Origin: Ustulina deusta
Taxonomy: Eukaryota > Ascomycota > Sordariomycetes > Xylariales > Xylariaceae
Reading direction: 5' to 3'
Assembly (NCBI GenBank): GCA_023159155.1
Contig: JAJNNX010000001.1
Location: 1,550,001-1,614,000 of the forward strand
Length of the DNA stretch: 64,000 bases
Every line of letters begins with the position of its first letter. Position 1 is the stretch's first letter. The position numbers were made by a program, and so were the translations under genes. Shown piece by piece: positions 22,220 to 35,643 of this stretch. Below the pieces are notes generated by a model that worked only from the letters and a program-made list of their open reading frames with translations, was not told the origin of the DNA and made no database searches.

Positions 22220-25200
22220 CTAGCCAGTGTGGTGTCCGTAAGATCGTCGATAAGTTTCCCGGGCGCTCTTCTTGGTCTGTAGCAATTTCTTCGAAATTTT
22301 CCCCATGGCTTCCATGTGGCCTGTGGCGTCATCAAGGCTTTGGACATGGTCAAAGGCATCCGGGCTGTTGTAGGCCTGCAAGTAGGTTTGTAGGGCTTTC
22401 TGGTGCTGGTACCATTCATCGATCAACGGCTGCTCAGCGGCTTTGGCGGCGGCAGCGGCCTCAGCTGCCTGAGCGGACTTGGATACCTGTTTGCGGCTAC
22501 TGGAGCTGGAATCTACAGAATCCTTGTTCTTTCGCTTTCGACCCTTGGCCGAATGAGCTGAAGAGGCATGGCTGGTTTGAGAAGGGCCAGTATGTGTGCT
22601 AAGGGAGTTGCCATTGTCATTGTGGACCCGACGCATATGGTCTCTCAAATTCCATTGTCGAGGAAATCCGTTCCCAGGAATAGCACGTTCGCATCCTTCG
22701 TATGTGCAAAGATAGGGCTTATCACCGTGGCCGTGCATGGCATGTGCCTCACGTTCATGGCGCAGGAGGCAAGCAGTAGAGGAGAATCGGGCATTCTCAC
22801 AAGCTTCGGCCTTGCACCGGTATGGCTTCAGGTGAGAGTCAACGAATTTGCTATGTCATAAAAGGTTAGGTCATGTGAAATCACGGCTGCCACAGTGAAG
22901 GGATTCATACTCATAGTTGCACTTCAGCTTCTCGGGTTTGTGATTGCAGCTGGCTTGTCCTTCCCATGGGCAGTGGAAAAGTCCATCGGGCTTAGGGAAC
23001 GCATTCTTGTACAATGGATGATCCCTGGCAGAGGATTCTCCCTCGCCGCTAGAACGGCGGGTGAAGGAAGGCGGTAGTGCAAACATGTCGTCCGCAAGAA
23101 TGTGTCCATTGAGATCTTCAGTAGTCATCATTCCCATTTGGCGGTCAAGACTATTATAGGATCTAGGTCAGATAGGATTCAGAGATCTGCAATCATGTCG
23201 AAGCTTACCTAGGCGACGTTCCGTCCATGACTGGAGAAGAGTTATTAGTGTGTGTTGGCGACGTATCCATGGGAACTGAGGAAGACCATGTATCCTCGGG
23301 AACTCCAGGCGAAGAAATTCGGGATTCTGGGCTCAGAGAACCCCATGAAGCACTGGGGGAATTACCTGCGACACTTGGGTCGAATTTCAACTGCATATGT
23401 ACAGGATCAATGTGCTGGTGCGCCAAACCTGACGCAAGCAGAGAAGGGGAATACGAGATTCCATCTGTCGGTAAGCCATCCATGGGCAAGCCGACGCTCA
23501 TGGGCAATGGGTAGTACATTGTAGACGATGTTACGGATTGGGCATCATCCTGGAGAAGATATCCATCCACTGACGGATTGCCTGTCATGTCAAAATCAGG
23601 CATGTGCTGTCCTTGGGAGACAGTAGAGAGTATCCGAGGGCGGCTCTTATGTGAGGAGGCCTTGACAGTCCTGTGTTTGGAACTCCTCGACGAGCTTTGA
23701 GAGCTGAGACGTCTCATAGGCTCCGGGGCAGGCATCGCCTGCTCTGTGGTAATCCACTTGCTAGTCATGTCATCCAGGGCTTCATTCTGGTCCTGTCCTC
23801 TGGGAGTAATCTGTCCATATGTAAAATGGAAATCTTCATCTCCGTGAAAGTCCTGTGTGCCTTCTGTTGGAGCGTCCCATACTGAACCGTTTAGGTCCGT
23901 ATGTGCTGTTTGAGAATAAATGAAATGTCCGCTGGCAGTAGAGAGCAAGTTTCCTTGGGAGTATGCGCTGTAGTCACTGAGGGGGAGGTTAGTATTCTAT
24001 TTTTCATTACCCAGTGGTGAGATAAAGAAGAAGCCCAAAGTACACAATGACAAAAGAAAATATTCTAGCACGGTACAACTTTGCCCTGTTATTAAATCTG
24101 GTTAGCTTTAGCATCACAGGGCGGGTTGGGCCATCGTGTACAGACCGAACTCATGTTATCATTCAACACCTGATAGCCGATAGAAGCAACAGCTGTTCCA
24201 GGTTCATTCTCCAGGATGTTTAGACGGCCATCAAATGCAAGTGTGGTCCTGGGTCCTGGCAAAAACAAATGAAATTGAGAAAGGGGAGGAGAGTGAGAGA
24301 GATCCAGGGCACTGTTTGTCCGGAATACGAATGCGAAAACGGGTCCTGGGTTGCTTCATTTCGGCCGTCTTCGTGGTGAACACAGACTGGCCGTGTAGAA
24401 GATGGTGGTTCTTTGTTGAAGGTCTCTTTTCCCATAAGCGTCTATTGATTGCACAGTTCTTAGTGGCGTGGTGGACGGATCGTTTCAACTCCAGGGGCAC
24501 GAAAGAACGGTTCAAGTCCTCGGATGGGAGCGGCCTGCTCAACAGTATTCATGACGGGGCGAGTTCCCGGGTAGTTTCGACGCTTCAGCACATCCCGCAT
24601 TAGTGCTGAGCAAAGCGAAGCAATGCAGCGGAAGTGTGATGAAGAGACAGCTTGTGAAGTGCAACAGAGTCGAAATGAACGGCCGGCAAGTTCGTTGTGA
24701 AGGGTTGACAAGTCGAATCTCGGTTCCATGCAGGTTTGCAATTATCCAGGTCATATCTCCATAGGCTATGTCACTGGGCAACCTGGGCTGATATCCTGAT
24801 TTTGTCGATTGTCATTGGAGCCGTCCGGTTGATACCTACCGTTATTCAGACCTAAGGTCTTTTCAGTAATTTCTTTGAATCAAGCTGCAAGGGTTTGCCA
24901 AGCATGCTGTCAATCCACTGAGAACGGAGTCTCGGGTCCTGAGACCTGGCAGGTCGACCATGTGGGATTTCCGGAGATTCATGTTTCCTGGGTTGATATT
25001 CAAACACGGTCATCCTGGCAAATTGTTCCTAGGTTGCTATAACAGTCCGGGTGGAGAAGAGCACTTGCGCCGGTATTATGAAGACAATGAAACAGCGTAT
25101 ACAAGACTAATCGCTCAACATGTGGATAAAATTCAGAAAATATCCCCAAAACTCCGGTTGAAAATGAAAAATCAATGCAAAATACCTCGCGGGAGTGTGG

Positions 25201-25322
25201 ACATCCTCCAGATCTAAGGAGTTGAATGTAGCCATACTGTCTCGTGGAGCAATCATTGTGGTCATCTGGTCCTCTGGGATATGAATGTGGTCCTGGGAAT
25301 CCTGTGGCAAAACAACGGGCAT
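22220..25322 (-). CDS. C2H2 zinc-finger transcription factor
   Basis: Modelled as complement(join(22220..22850, 22911..23162, 23209..23976, 25186..25322)), 595 aa. The N-terminal half is low-complexity, rich in Ser, Pro, Asp and His, as in activation domains. The zinc-finger block sits in the last third. An atypical first finger lies in LFHCPWEGQASCNHKPEKLK, then PYRCKAEACENARF...RHEREAH and PYLCTYEGCERAIPGNG...HMRRVH, both Cys-X4-Cys with His-X4-His. A Lys-rich segment (KGRKRKNKDS) could be a nuclear signal, followed by an Ala-rich coiled segment. This finger arrangement is widespread in Pezizomycotina, but I cannot name the factor. The first intron (23977-25185, 1.2 kb) is exceptional here. 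It joins in phase, but the start at 25322 could move upstream, where the frame stays open. Confidence 0.82.
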
Positions 25323-27266
25323 CAATTCCTTGCGGTTTCTGTGAGACTGGCTGCTCAACCGACTAGAGGACTGGTGTGATATTCCTATGGGCTGTGTAAG
25401 AATGGGTTGTCGACGACTTATGAGGTTGCAGAGCTCCTGGGGCGTAGTAACACCTAAAAGGGAATACGGCCTGAGGGATGAATCCTTTGCGCGTCGGTGG
25501 GACTGTCGTGTAATTGTGTGATAATAACAGCAAGAGAGCAACGATGATATGTGTAGTCGAACAGGAGCTGCGGGCTGTAGGGCCTGTGAGTGTGTGTGAG
25601 TGTGAGGTATGAAGAGAGTGGAGAGGCGTCAGGTATGATGGTTGGGCAGAAACAATGTGTTGTTGGGCTGAGAAAAAGGAGGGAAGAAGCGTTGTTGGGC
25701 ACAGAGAGGGACCACTGGGGGTTTTATTGTGTGTCCACACGCGACGAAGCAGGCGTATGGACGATACCTGCCAGATGGAGTGGGCGGGGATGATGCCAGC
25801 GCTGCCATTTGCGCGGCCGGGTCGAGCAGGGATGTTCCCTGCTTGCGCTGCTGACCGCACCGTTGGCACTCTGCTTCGCTGGCCAGTCGTACGCTCCCTT
25901 ACAGCGAGGGAGCGCTAACTGCTGCAGTGTATATTACCAAGTGGAAAGTGTAGCCGCCAGAGCGCGAGGGGGGAAGTATCCACCCGCCCGGTAGCCTGAG
26001 TTGATTTTCTGGCTTGCTCTGAAACGGGAGCGAATGGATCCTGTCGGCAAGCTTGATTTGCTCTCGTGTGTCAATCCCGACTTCAGAGGGCCACGACCAG
26101 GCTGATCACTGGCAGGTAATTTACCAACCAGGATTTTTGTTGTTCTTGTTGATTTTCTTTCCCGGCCGTTCTCTGGCCGCCTTTTGCTTCTACCCCTCAG
26201 TTACTTGTTCTCTGCCTGGGCCGTCACACTGGCCATGTCCCATGTCAGCTGAAGCAGAATATGTGTTGACCCCTCCTCTTCTGCATCTCTCGCAGCTCCT
26301 GCACCTGCGATAGGCTCTGTCGTGGAGCGGTGGACCGGGTCGTGTCCAGTGAGGGGGCAGGTGAGCGCCGTCCACAACCAATCACTGTGTGACCAAATTC
26401 CGTGGCTGCAGCGACAACACATCGCTGCAGCACCACCAAGTTGCTAATATGTAACCACCGGGAGCCCCCGGAAGTCCTCTCGACCGTGGCACACCTCCCT
26501 GCTTCAGCCTGCCTTAGCCTGCCTCAGTCTGCCTCTTTGCCCGGGCGAGTTGTGAGTCAAATGGCAAGGCATGGCGTCCTTCACCTGCATTCCTCGTCCT
26601 ATTTACGACGCTACCGGCATATCTTGATGCTCGTCGCGCCATTAATGTCAATCTGCTTGATGATGGTGGTGGTTTAGTGCCAGTCATGCTTTGCTGGCAA
26701 CGAGGGGACACGACGACGACGATTACGAAGACAAGGACGAACAAGATGAGAGTTGATGAACCGGTGAGAAAGATGTGACAGTCGCTTTCTTCCTGTGTGC
26801 TCTGCCGGCATTGCCGCATTGCCATCGACGTCGAGTTTCTTGATGCCGATATTGTGTGTGCTGTCGTGCCCTCCATCTCGAGAAATGACAGCACTTTGGC
26901 TTGCATGGGATGATTTAAGTGTACAGCGCATACTGTGAACTCGGCAAAGTCGATATACGAGATGCATCACATTTGTCGGATAGCAAAAATCATTACATAG
27001 TAATCATGCTGACATCATTTGGGGGGGCCTTGGTTTGTATCTCTCTTCTAGTATACATAAGAGCCTCGATCTACAGTACAGTTTATCCTCCTCTCCCGCG
27101 ACTTGGGCCGACCATCTAAGTCAGCAGATTGCCTCATTCGACGTCGGCCCTACCGTCCTAAATTTTATCATAGATACTGAGGTCCTTCGGTGCTTTCCAT
27201 GACTACTGTGGCCCCCATGTCACACGTTGCCTCATTCCGCAGTTTTCGTTTCGATTTTGCCCATGT
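25323..27266. other. Intergenic and probable 5' leader of the C2H2 gene
   Basis: The first few hundred bases are the likely long 5' UTR or promoter of the C2H2 factor, with pyrimidine-rich minus-strand sequence and several short upstream frames. The remainder shows no coding signal. Paired CTGCCT(T/C)AGCCTG units lie at 26500-26530. Confidence 0.5.
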
Positions 27267-29323
27267 TCAAGTTGTAACACCCATCTCACCTGGGCGCAAG
27301 GCTACGGTATAATCCAAGTGCTTCGTCCTGAGTCGTTTCCCGTTATCTCCCCACACCGCTTCCTCCCATATGGCTTGCATCTCTGACTCGCCGTTAAAGT
27401 TATCCTCCCAAGCAAAAAGCCGCAGTATTGACTTTGCCCCCTCCCAACTCCTTATTCTCAAGAGCTGGCTGACTAGGTTGATCTTGCCGAGGTAGATGTC
27501 CTTCAGCATCTTCATATGAGACCTTTCCAATTCCGAGTAGGCCTTGGTCGCGTCGGCCGCACAAGCCCCAAACATGACTGTCCAGAACCAGAGCGATTGA
27601 CTATATTGCCCCTTCTGCATAAGAGCCTCCGTACGACACACATCAGCCAGTAATTGCTCTATGAACCACTCGACAAGGAACGAGTCCACGTTGTTTTCGC
27701 GGAGAATCATGTAGAGGTAAAAGTAGCAAGCGATGAATTCTGATCTACTGGTATCAACCGTCCTATGTGACGGTATCGTATGGATGTCGCTCGTGCGGGG
27801 ATGTGGTGTCTTCTTCGCCAAAACGTCTGCTAAAGGTTCATCGGGGTCATCAGCGCCGCTTAGCGTAGGCATGCTGTAGATTGGCCGTAATGCTATGCGG
27901 AGAAGTGAGATGATGACGGATTGGTGCACATCATCAGTGCGACTGATATTCAGCATATCCCAGACCGGTCGACTTGACACGCTCCGAGCTGCCCTGCAAG
28001 ACGTTGTTAGGCGTGGTGATACCTTGAAGGGGCGATGTCTTTTGCTTACATGGCTATCATGCGTTGAAAGAGACCCATCTTCTTAGGCCGTCTTTCTTCG
28101 CCTTGCAGCTCTTTTATCCTTGCGAGGCCTTGCAAATGCGATGATACAGCTTCGGTCGATCCGAGAGAGTTCTTAGGTTGGTTAGCAGTCTGAAGCGCAC
28201 TGCGGACGTACGTCATACCTCCATAACTGCGAGACTCGCCACAACGGCTATAGTACCATCGCTAGCAGCACGTTCCGGATCTTGCAATTGCTCATTGACG
28301 AATCGTATGGCCTGAACTTTGTGGTAGAGATACGGGACTCGAAACTGCTCAACATCCCCTGTATGCCAGGCCCAATGTAACGTGGTCAAGAGCAGAGCTG
28401 CATGGAGGAAACCCGGATGCGATAAAGCTCGATGCACCCTACGCATTGCAGTTAGTAACGATGATTTGAAAAGACGCAGAGTCCAGGTAACTTTTACAGG
28501 AATGAATCTTGACTCCTCTCTACCCGAGATCTATATAATACGCGAGTGCTGGCAACTAGGTGGGATATTAGTCTTCTTTTTTTCTCCTCCTCCCCCCATC
28601 GCAGATACATATCTAGCAGGCCTGGCTTACATAGGTAGAAGAGAGATCGTGACTTATACGGCATCTCATATTGAGTGCCAACGAAAGGGTCTATCGAGAC
28701 ATCATGGATATGAATTGGAGCCAGGCTCCCTACCACGGCTGGGTCAAAAGGTTCTTCGTTTGTGGATACAGCTTTTTGTCTGGTTGGCGTAGTCGTGGAG
28801 CTTGAGTTACTTTCGGCTAGGTATTGACAAGATCCACCGTGTCGAAGACAAAATGTGCTGCAGCCTTGTCAGCAAGTGCATTTAGGCAAGGCCGCGTGGG
28901 GATAAATCAGACAGGGGAAAAGAAGCCGAGTCGTTCGAATGAGGCCACGGTCCAAAGCCAGGCGTTCTTAGGCGGCTGACGATATACGAATCCGAGGCGC
29001 GAAGCGTGCCGCCGATACCTTGTGCGGAGCCCCGGGGGGTTTTGGTTCTTACCAAAGCGGTTTCCTCTCGTCACAACGAATATGTTTGGCCTTGCACTGG
29101 AGAAGCTCGTCAGTACCGCCTACTTCCTACTTTCTACCCCGAGCGATTTTCCCAAGTCTGCAGAGACCTAGCCTAAAGAGGAGGGTGTCGGCTCCGCAGA
29201 TGGTCGAGAAGAAAAGGACGACATAAGAATTCCACTCACTGTCGCACAGCCGTTTCGGGATCTACGGTGGAATCTCCTTTGGCGCTGCCGTTGGAACATG
29301 TTCGTCGACTCTTCAGTCGCCAT
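27267..29323 (-). CDS. Zn(II)2Cys6 fungal-specific transcription factor
   Basis: Seven exons: complement(join(27267..27993, 28050..28171, 28219..28438, 28498..28555, 28631..28857, 29053..29096, 29240..29323)), 493 aa, all in phase. The binuclear zinc cluster is complete at residues 26-53: Cys26, 29, 36, 43, 46 and 53, in the pattern C-X2-C-X6-C-X6-C-X2-C-X6-C. It is split over three exons, one of them only 44 nt, and one Cys codon is itself interrupted. Residues from about 90 carry DPFVGTQYEMPYKSRSLFYL, and later ALSHPGFLHAALLLTTLHWAW. This is the entry to the fungal-specific regulatory domain typical of short C6 regulators. The C-terminal 240 residues are helical and hydrophobic. Such proteins act as sequence-specific nuclear regulators. 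The target is unknown and no adjacent pathway suggests one. Confidence 0.9.
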
Positions 29324-32300
29324 GATCGGTAGAGCGGGGAGAAGGGCGCTATTGACACTTGGTACGGCAGATAGAAAGATATGACTTCGTCGTTGTTTTT
29401 ATCGTTTGAGGTTGTTACACACGTCCGATAAGCGGAAGCCGCCGCGACTTAAGAACCGAGATGATTCGAGCCACCCCAGAGATTTTTGGCAGGTGTTAAG
29501 GAGGTAAATGTGCTGTTGCAAGGATGATTTTATCTGATTCTAAACCGGGAACTATCTGGATCCTTCGGGACCAACCAGTACCAACGTTTCAAACACAAGC
29601 AGTTCTCAGGAGGTGAACTGAAAGGGTGCCAATACTGACATGAATATGTTCTACTTGCCTGGGGTTTTAAGGGGGATTCACGACGAAAAAAAAAATAGGC
29701 GTTAACCGGATATACTATCTAGGTATTCCAGATGACCGAGTTCGATAACCGTTCAATCAATTAGTAGTTAAGTCAGCATGCTCCTCGAGAGGAGAGGATA
29801 GTGAGGGATGGGTGGGTGGAGTGTTGGTAATAATAGTAAGACCCCAGGAATTCCATAACACTAAACCGCAGCTGTCTAGACTATCGTGTCTACTGGTTTT
29901 CGGATCGGGTCCTTCGGGGTTGATGACACATCGAGCATGTATTGGAGATTTGAGTCACATTAGAAGCAGTTAAAAGCAAAGAAGTAAGTATAGAAAGTAT
30001 GTCTGTGAGTTGTCCTATTCAGTACGCAAGTATCTCGTGTACGTCCTTGATGAAATTGCTAATGTCAAACAACAACGGTGTTTAAACAAACTAGGAAGAG
30101 AGCAGCACCAAGATAAGTCGGGTTCTAGGGGTGGCAAACATGCTCTGCATTTTGGAATATCGCAGGGCTGCATGATGATCATCACAGCATGTGCCATGAC
30201 GGTTGACCTGCCAAGGAGCCGTTGGCCGTCGGATACTTGCCGAGTAATGGAGGCAAAGCGGAGTGAGAGAGCTGATTATGGTGAGGTCAAGTCGGTTTTC
30301 CGCTCCTAGTGTACTTGGCCCGGGGAGGAAATATTAACATTCGCTGCAAGATAATTCTATAGCAAGGGTGGGTGTAAATTAAGCACCTAGGTACCCGTAG
30401 TTTACCGCCTGGACAGACTTGCAATAGTGTAGGTACCCAATGTGTTCTTAGTGCCAATAGGTAGTGCTGAGTAAGATTTGACATATATACCGTACTTCGC
30501 AATGGATCTATCCTAACGGACACTGCCCGCAAGCGATGAGCATGTGTTAACTGTAAGCTTCAGCATTATTGTTAGGTATTGGTGACGATGTTGATAATAG
30601 CAATGGTATTATTGTCGCCCATGTTACCTACCATCTGTTCAATCCGCCAAAAGACATTATACTTCATGCTAGAGACCTGGTTGGGCAGTTTGTCCTTTGT
30701 GCCGTTTAGCTATGCCGAACTTCAATTTATTACTAGCCCGCTTCTATCTATCCCCACAGTACCTGAGTAGGAGGCGGAGGAGGAGGAACTGCTAGTAGGT
30801 ATAAATAAGAGGGTATACAGCACCGGTATTCCTGATTATGGTACAGGTATACATATCTAAGTACATATAGCTACAGTACACCTACTGTACATAATCAACG
30901 CTTATACGCAGTATACAAATCCAGTTCTCATAAGTAAGCACAAGTGTAGATATTTGCACTGCACTTATAATACCAGCGCCCAGACCTCTTTACATTACAC
31001 TCTCCATATATATAGGACACTAGCGTATGTCATAGATTACCCCCTATTGCCCGATTGCAGTATGGCTTCACGAGCCACGCGTGCGGCACAGCTCTGCACC
31101 ATCATCCCGACCCAGCCCGAGTACGAGGGGCTGGGTAAAGAAAGAAACATCAGTAGACGGCATGTTCCTAAGGGTGCGTTCGCTAGGGCAGTACACTAGG
31201 TACGATACAACTTGAAGTTTTAAGTCTAAGTTTAGGTTTACATAATAGTAGTAGTATTAGTAGGTACCTAGTAGTAGTGTATTTCATGCTGTGCAAGAAT
31301 ACAGTACATACATACATACCTAGATATGGTAGTAGTAGTAGTAGTAGTAGTAGTTTATTAAGGTCCCCCCTAGGCAGATACTGCGGGCAGGTATTACTGT
31401 CTTACATGGCCTAGCCAGGCTTATATTCAGAAGGACCCCCCACTATGACCTACCCCCCAGCCCCAATTCTGGCACGCCATATCCTAGCCCCTGGTCGGCT
31501 TCTTCTTTTTCCGTTAGGTTACCAATCTACCCACTTGGGACCTTTTCCTAGGGCTATACCCTATAAGACCTTCGGTACCAGGAAGTAATATAGCGGTTAA
31601 TAGGAAAACCCCCCCCCTGCGTAGGTAAAGTTCGGAGGGCAAAAACCTATTGCGGCCGGACTGCGTACGCCTAAGAGATTCCGGCACCCAAGTTCTTGTA
31701 CTGAAAATTCGAGTTCCGGCGAAATGGGCCGTAAAGATTAAGCGTACGTAGTAGGCAGGTGGGTGTTCTACTTCCAGAGCCGCCTTCACACACTATTTTA
31801 GTGTAGCTATAAGTAGGTTTGAAGGAACACTAGCAGCTCAGAGCACACGTTTCCCCTAAAATCGAATACCCAGTACCGGATTCTCATTTGCTCTCTCTTT
31901 TCCGGACCAAGTCCTCATTACATCGAAAGAGGTAAATGCCGACCATCCCCAGCAAGCTAATACCAAGCCAAGCGTAGTCTTGACAGATTGGGTAAACAAC
32001 CACAGACAGGTCTATCAGATTCGCTGGTCGGACTACCTACAAAGCCCGAACCCGGAGACCGGAGACCGGTTAACAGGAAAAGAAAGTGGCATTCAGAATT
32101 CTGACGATCCAGATCGACGCCAGCCATGATAGTTATAGAATGCAAGAGCCCGAAACATGGCTCCCAAGGGCCTCAAGGTGCCATGGGAGTAACATGACGA
32201 CGGACTCTCTGTATTATTAGTTCCTGTTGCATCTCCTGGGGCCATCCCTAGGCGCCATTGTTTTGGGAGCCTCTTCCATCATCGAGCATCCCGGCCCTGA

Positions 32301-34455
32301 TCCCGGCGGCCAAGTTTTTGTTCCAGCTTACAGCTGCCGCAATATCATCACGCTATGCCACCACATTTCTTCGCTCCTGCACCTGCTGTATGTAGGTAGT
32401 CAGCTTGTACGTGTCCTGCGCACTTTGGCCTGGCCTGCAAGCTGGAGTCTCGTCATCGGTCGAAGAGCAATGCCCTAATAACATCCCCGCGCCCGAGCCA
32501 ATTACCTAGCCTTACTGTAGCGTGTCGCCGTCCTTCTTCTCCCTTCTTCTCCCGCCATGCACCTATGCGACTCACCTGAGGTGCGACCTACCTACCTGGT
32601 ACAGAGCTGTATCTGGCGGGGCTATCTATCCGAGGGGCTTGATATCTAACAACTCATCTATCCAACATGATATGATGCTTATCTGCTAGATACTAGGTAG
32701 CTGCTGGACTGCCTACCTAGGTACGTACCTACATCTGTACAGTACATACATAGTGACTTAGGGAGTAGAGCTTATTGTCATCTGTCTGCAGGTGTGTAGC
32801 GTTCACCCTCCTCTGGCTTCTGCTCTGACCTTCGCCGATCGCAGTGCCGATGGAAAGCTGTAGCAGCGGTGATGTCATTCAACCATAATTGTCCCAGCGC
32901 GTTGGCTCCTGTGCAAACCATGAGATTCCAGATATGTATCTTTCCTGTGTCCATGGGAGACGATGGACATCCGGAATCATCCATCCCCGACCATCTACCA
33001 TCCACCATCCACGTTATAGGCTATGGTATCTTTACCGATCAGTCCAATCCAGCCTTGTCCAGATTAATGGTTGGGCTCTGCCATTGCCATTTTTTTTTTT
33101 TTTTCCTTTTGTGCCCAATCCAGGCCCACCCAGCTCCCACGCAGCACGCGCCACCGCTATTCATCGAGTAAGGGATCCCCTGGCAATGCAACACGATCGT
33201 TCGCAACTTGTAATGAGGCCCTGATAGTGTACAATTCGTCCGGGGCGCTGGTTGAACGGGTTGAACATTCCCGTTCGGGATGCTCAGTGCCTAATGGTGC
33301 CCTACTAACCCGGCGTCGTCTCGTCGGTCGCCTGGTGCCCAATCACTGATGGCTCCCACAACTCCGCAGCACCTCGCTCCCGTTATGCTATAGGAGCTGT
33401 GTATGGGCCTGACAGAGCGTTCGCCTCGGTACGTGTACACGTTGGCATAGTTCCATGCAGGGTCATTCCCAGTGGCCTCTTCGTGCGTACCGTAGGTAGC
33501 GCAGCTTGGTAGCCAGATCATTTTAGCAGATCTTCGCCGGAAGTGGATCGGCCAGATTCACCGGGCTTGACGACAAACGGAGCCTTTCGTCTCATGGCAG
33601 CGCATGATAGCCCATATTGTCTGAGTTGTGTTAACAAACTCACTGCCGCCCTGCTTAGTATGCACCCAGGGATGTGGGTGAGGAGTGCCCCCGCGTGTGA
33701 AAGCAATCCTGCACGACCTTGCCTCTCTAGGATGCTACCTGGTCATGGTGGCAAAACTCTGCTATGAGCATCACGACATAAAATCGCCCATACCGGCTGG
33801 ATAGTTCAGAACTCACGGTTGCTCCCAATAGTGTACTTTCTTCAGAGGTGAGCGACAGAACACAACGCCCAATGTATGAGAAAACTCGGTAGTCACCGGG
33901 GTTGTGTTCGTTTACCGGAGATATTACGACTTTGCTAGTGGTTCTAGTTGACGGCTAGCCCTATTTTCTTCCATCTCCCAGAGAACAGCCGGTGCATCCA
34001 GGATAAAGCGCATCGTGGACATTTGAACCAGGATACCACACCCCAGTGGCCAGGAATACGCCGGACTTCTTTCTTTTCCCGGATATCTAGAGTTCCCGGA
34101 GTTTTGTACCGAATCCGGGCGAGCCTCCAGACCAACTTCATCTTGCTTGTTTTGTTCTGTTTCTTTTCGTGGGTTCTGTTGCTTAAGAGACTCACGGAGG
34201 ACTATCTTAAAAGTCGAGGTTTCGATATGACGCCCATCATGTCTCAGGATTATTGGCCATCCCCTCGCAGGTGCGACCACTCGATATAACCTCGTTTGTT
34301 ATTATCGAAAAGTCAAGCTAATTCTCTCAAGCGTAATCTATAATGACGGTTCGTTGCCAGACGGCTCCGATCACGCTGGTTACCAACCATCTAGGTAAGG
34401 TTATGAATGCAATTCCCTCTCGTCAACAACTGGGAATAACATTGATGTCTGAAGA
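29324..34455. other. Five-kilobase gene desert with repeat words
   Basis: No gene can be supported. The stretch from about 30350 to 32750 is full of TAGGTACC, GTACATAC and TACCTA words. A (TAG)n microsatellite lies at about 31329-31354, and homopolymers include C9 near 31609 and T16 near 33091. A hairpin GAACGGG/CCCGTTC lies at about 33255-33277. A short frame from 31062 (MASRATRAAQLC...) ends at 31199 with no homology I can name. A possible alternative first exon of the downstream gene lies at 34343-34394. Confidence 0.5.
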
Positions 34456-35643
34456 ATGACGAGATTCTCATCCGGAGCAATGCCAATGTACGGCACAGCA
34501 ACAACATCAGCAGCAGGGCCAAGCGGTTCAGTCACGCGACTTGAACCTTTCCTCCCCCCTGCATCTCCCTACGTTTCGACTCCAGCACCTGTATCCCACA
34601 ATCCTTCGGCTCCGGCATACGGATCCTACACCAGCTCGAGCTCCCAAGGCTGGCCGGTACAGGGTAAATATTCGCCTGTAGATTCTGCAGATGAGATGGC
34701 CAACGCGCCAGACTATGGGCGGGACAGCATTGCGAGTACCTCTCCACCTTCAGGGCTAGGTAGAAGTGCCGGCAAAGGTCGACCACAAAGAAAACCTTCG
34801 AACAGAGACGAGTTCGATGGACCACAAGTGCAGTTCCTTGCGCGACCCCCATCTGATTATATCGCCATGCAGGAAAGGGAAATGCCTCATCTCCCCACGA
34901 ACCTGCTGGTGTCCGAGCAAGATAGCGTGTTGGCTGCGGTCAATGACCGACTATCGCAATGCGCGTTCGATTTTGTTGCAAAATATCAGTTTCCTATACC
35001 TCTTACTCAGGAGTACGTACCCAATTTCTTTGGACCAAATTCTTTCGGTGTATGGGAATTCCCTTCGGTCATGAGAATCTAACGTCCAAGTCAATCTCTT
35101 GGGCAGACGTACGTGTAGGAAAGTACGCCACTAACCTTTTTTTCTTGTCTAGCATGCGTCCCGTCGAGCGACCTCAAGATCGAGAATGGACGGAATGGGT
35201 GTACTTACTAAAGCGCCTCGCAACAAAGAGACGGATCCCGGCGCGAGTTATTTATAACGGACAGATCAAACAATTCGCAACGATTCTAGAAAACTCTCTC
35301 GAGATGCGGCATGCTGCAAAGCATCAGTCACGGCCATTGAAAGATGACCGCAACATCCTACAGCTAATTAGCGCCGGCATTCAAGTTGCCAAGATCCTAA
35401 AGGATGCGGCAGCTATGGATTATCTAGACAGACTTGTAAGTAACAACAACACACGGTGTCTCGTGTTGCCCCATTGCGGTAGCAACGTTTCGTCCATCGA
35501 TACTTCGAGCAGCGTTGTGAATACCCTCAGACTTCGAGACGCTTTGGGTTGAGGTCGAACTATGGTGCTAACTATTGCAGTACGTTTCAACTGAACAACA
35601 GATTCAAGACCGAGCGGCAGCGTCAGCGGCGCGGTTCCGTTGA
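34456..35643 (+). CDS. Conserved-looking fungal protein of unknown function
   Basis: Modelled as join(34456..35012, 35153..35435, 35581..35643), 300 aa. I do not recognise the family. The N-terminal half is Ser/Pro/Ala-rich and probably disordered. From about residue 130 the protein becomes ordered: VQFLARPPSDYIAMQEREMP, then RPQDREWTEWVYLLKRLATK, IPARVIYNGQIKQFATIL and RNILQLISAGIQVAKILKDA. The end is helical (EQQIQDRAAASAARFR). This helical block looks strongly constrained, unlike the front half. Introns are normal, with CTAAC branches. An alternative start exists: ATG at 34343 followed by donor GTAAGG at 34395 could splice to 34478 in phase and replace the first seven residues. The strong helical block plus a disordered front suggests a nuclear or scaffold protein, which is inference only. 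Confidence 0.72.
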
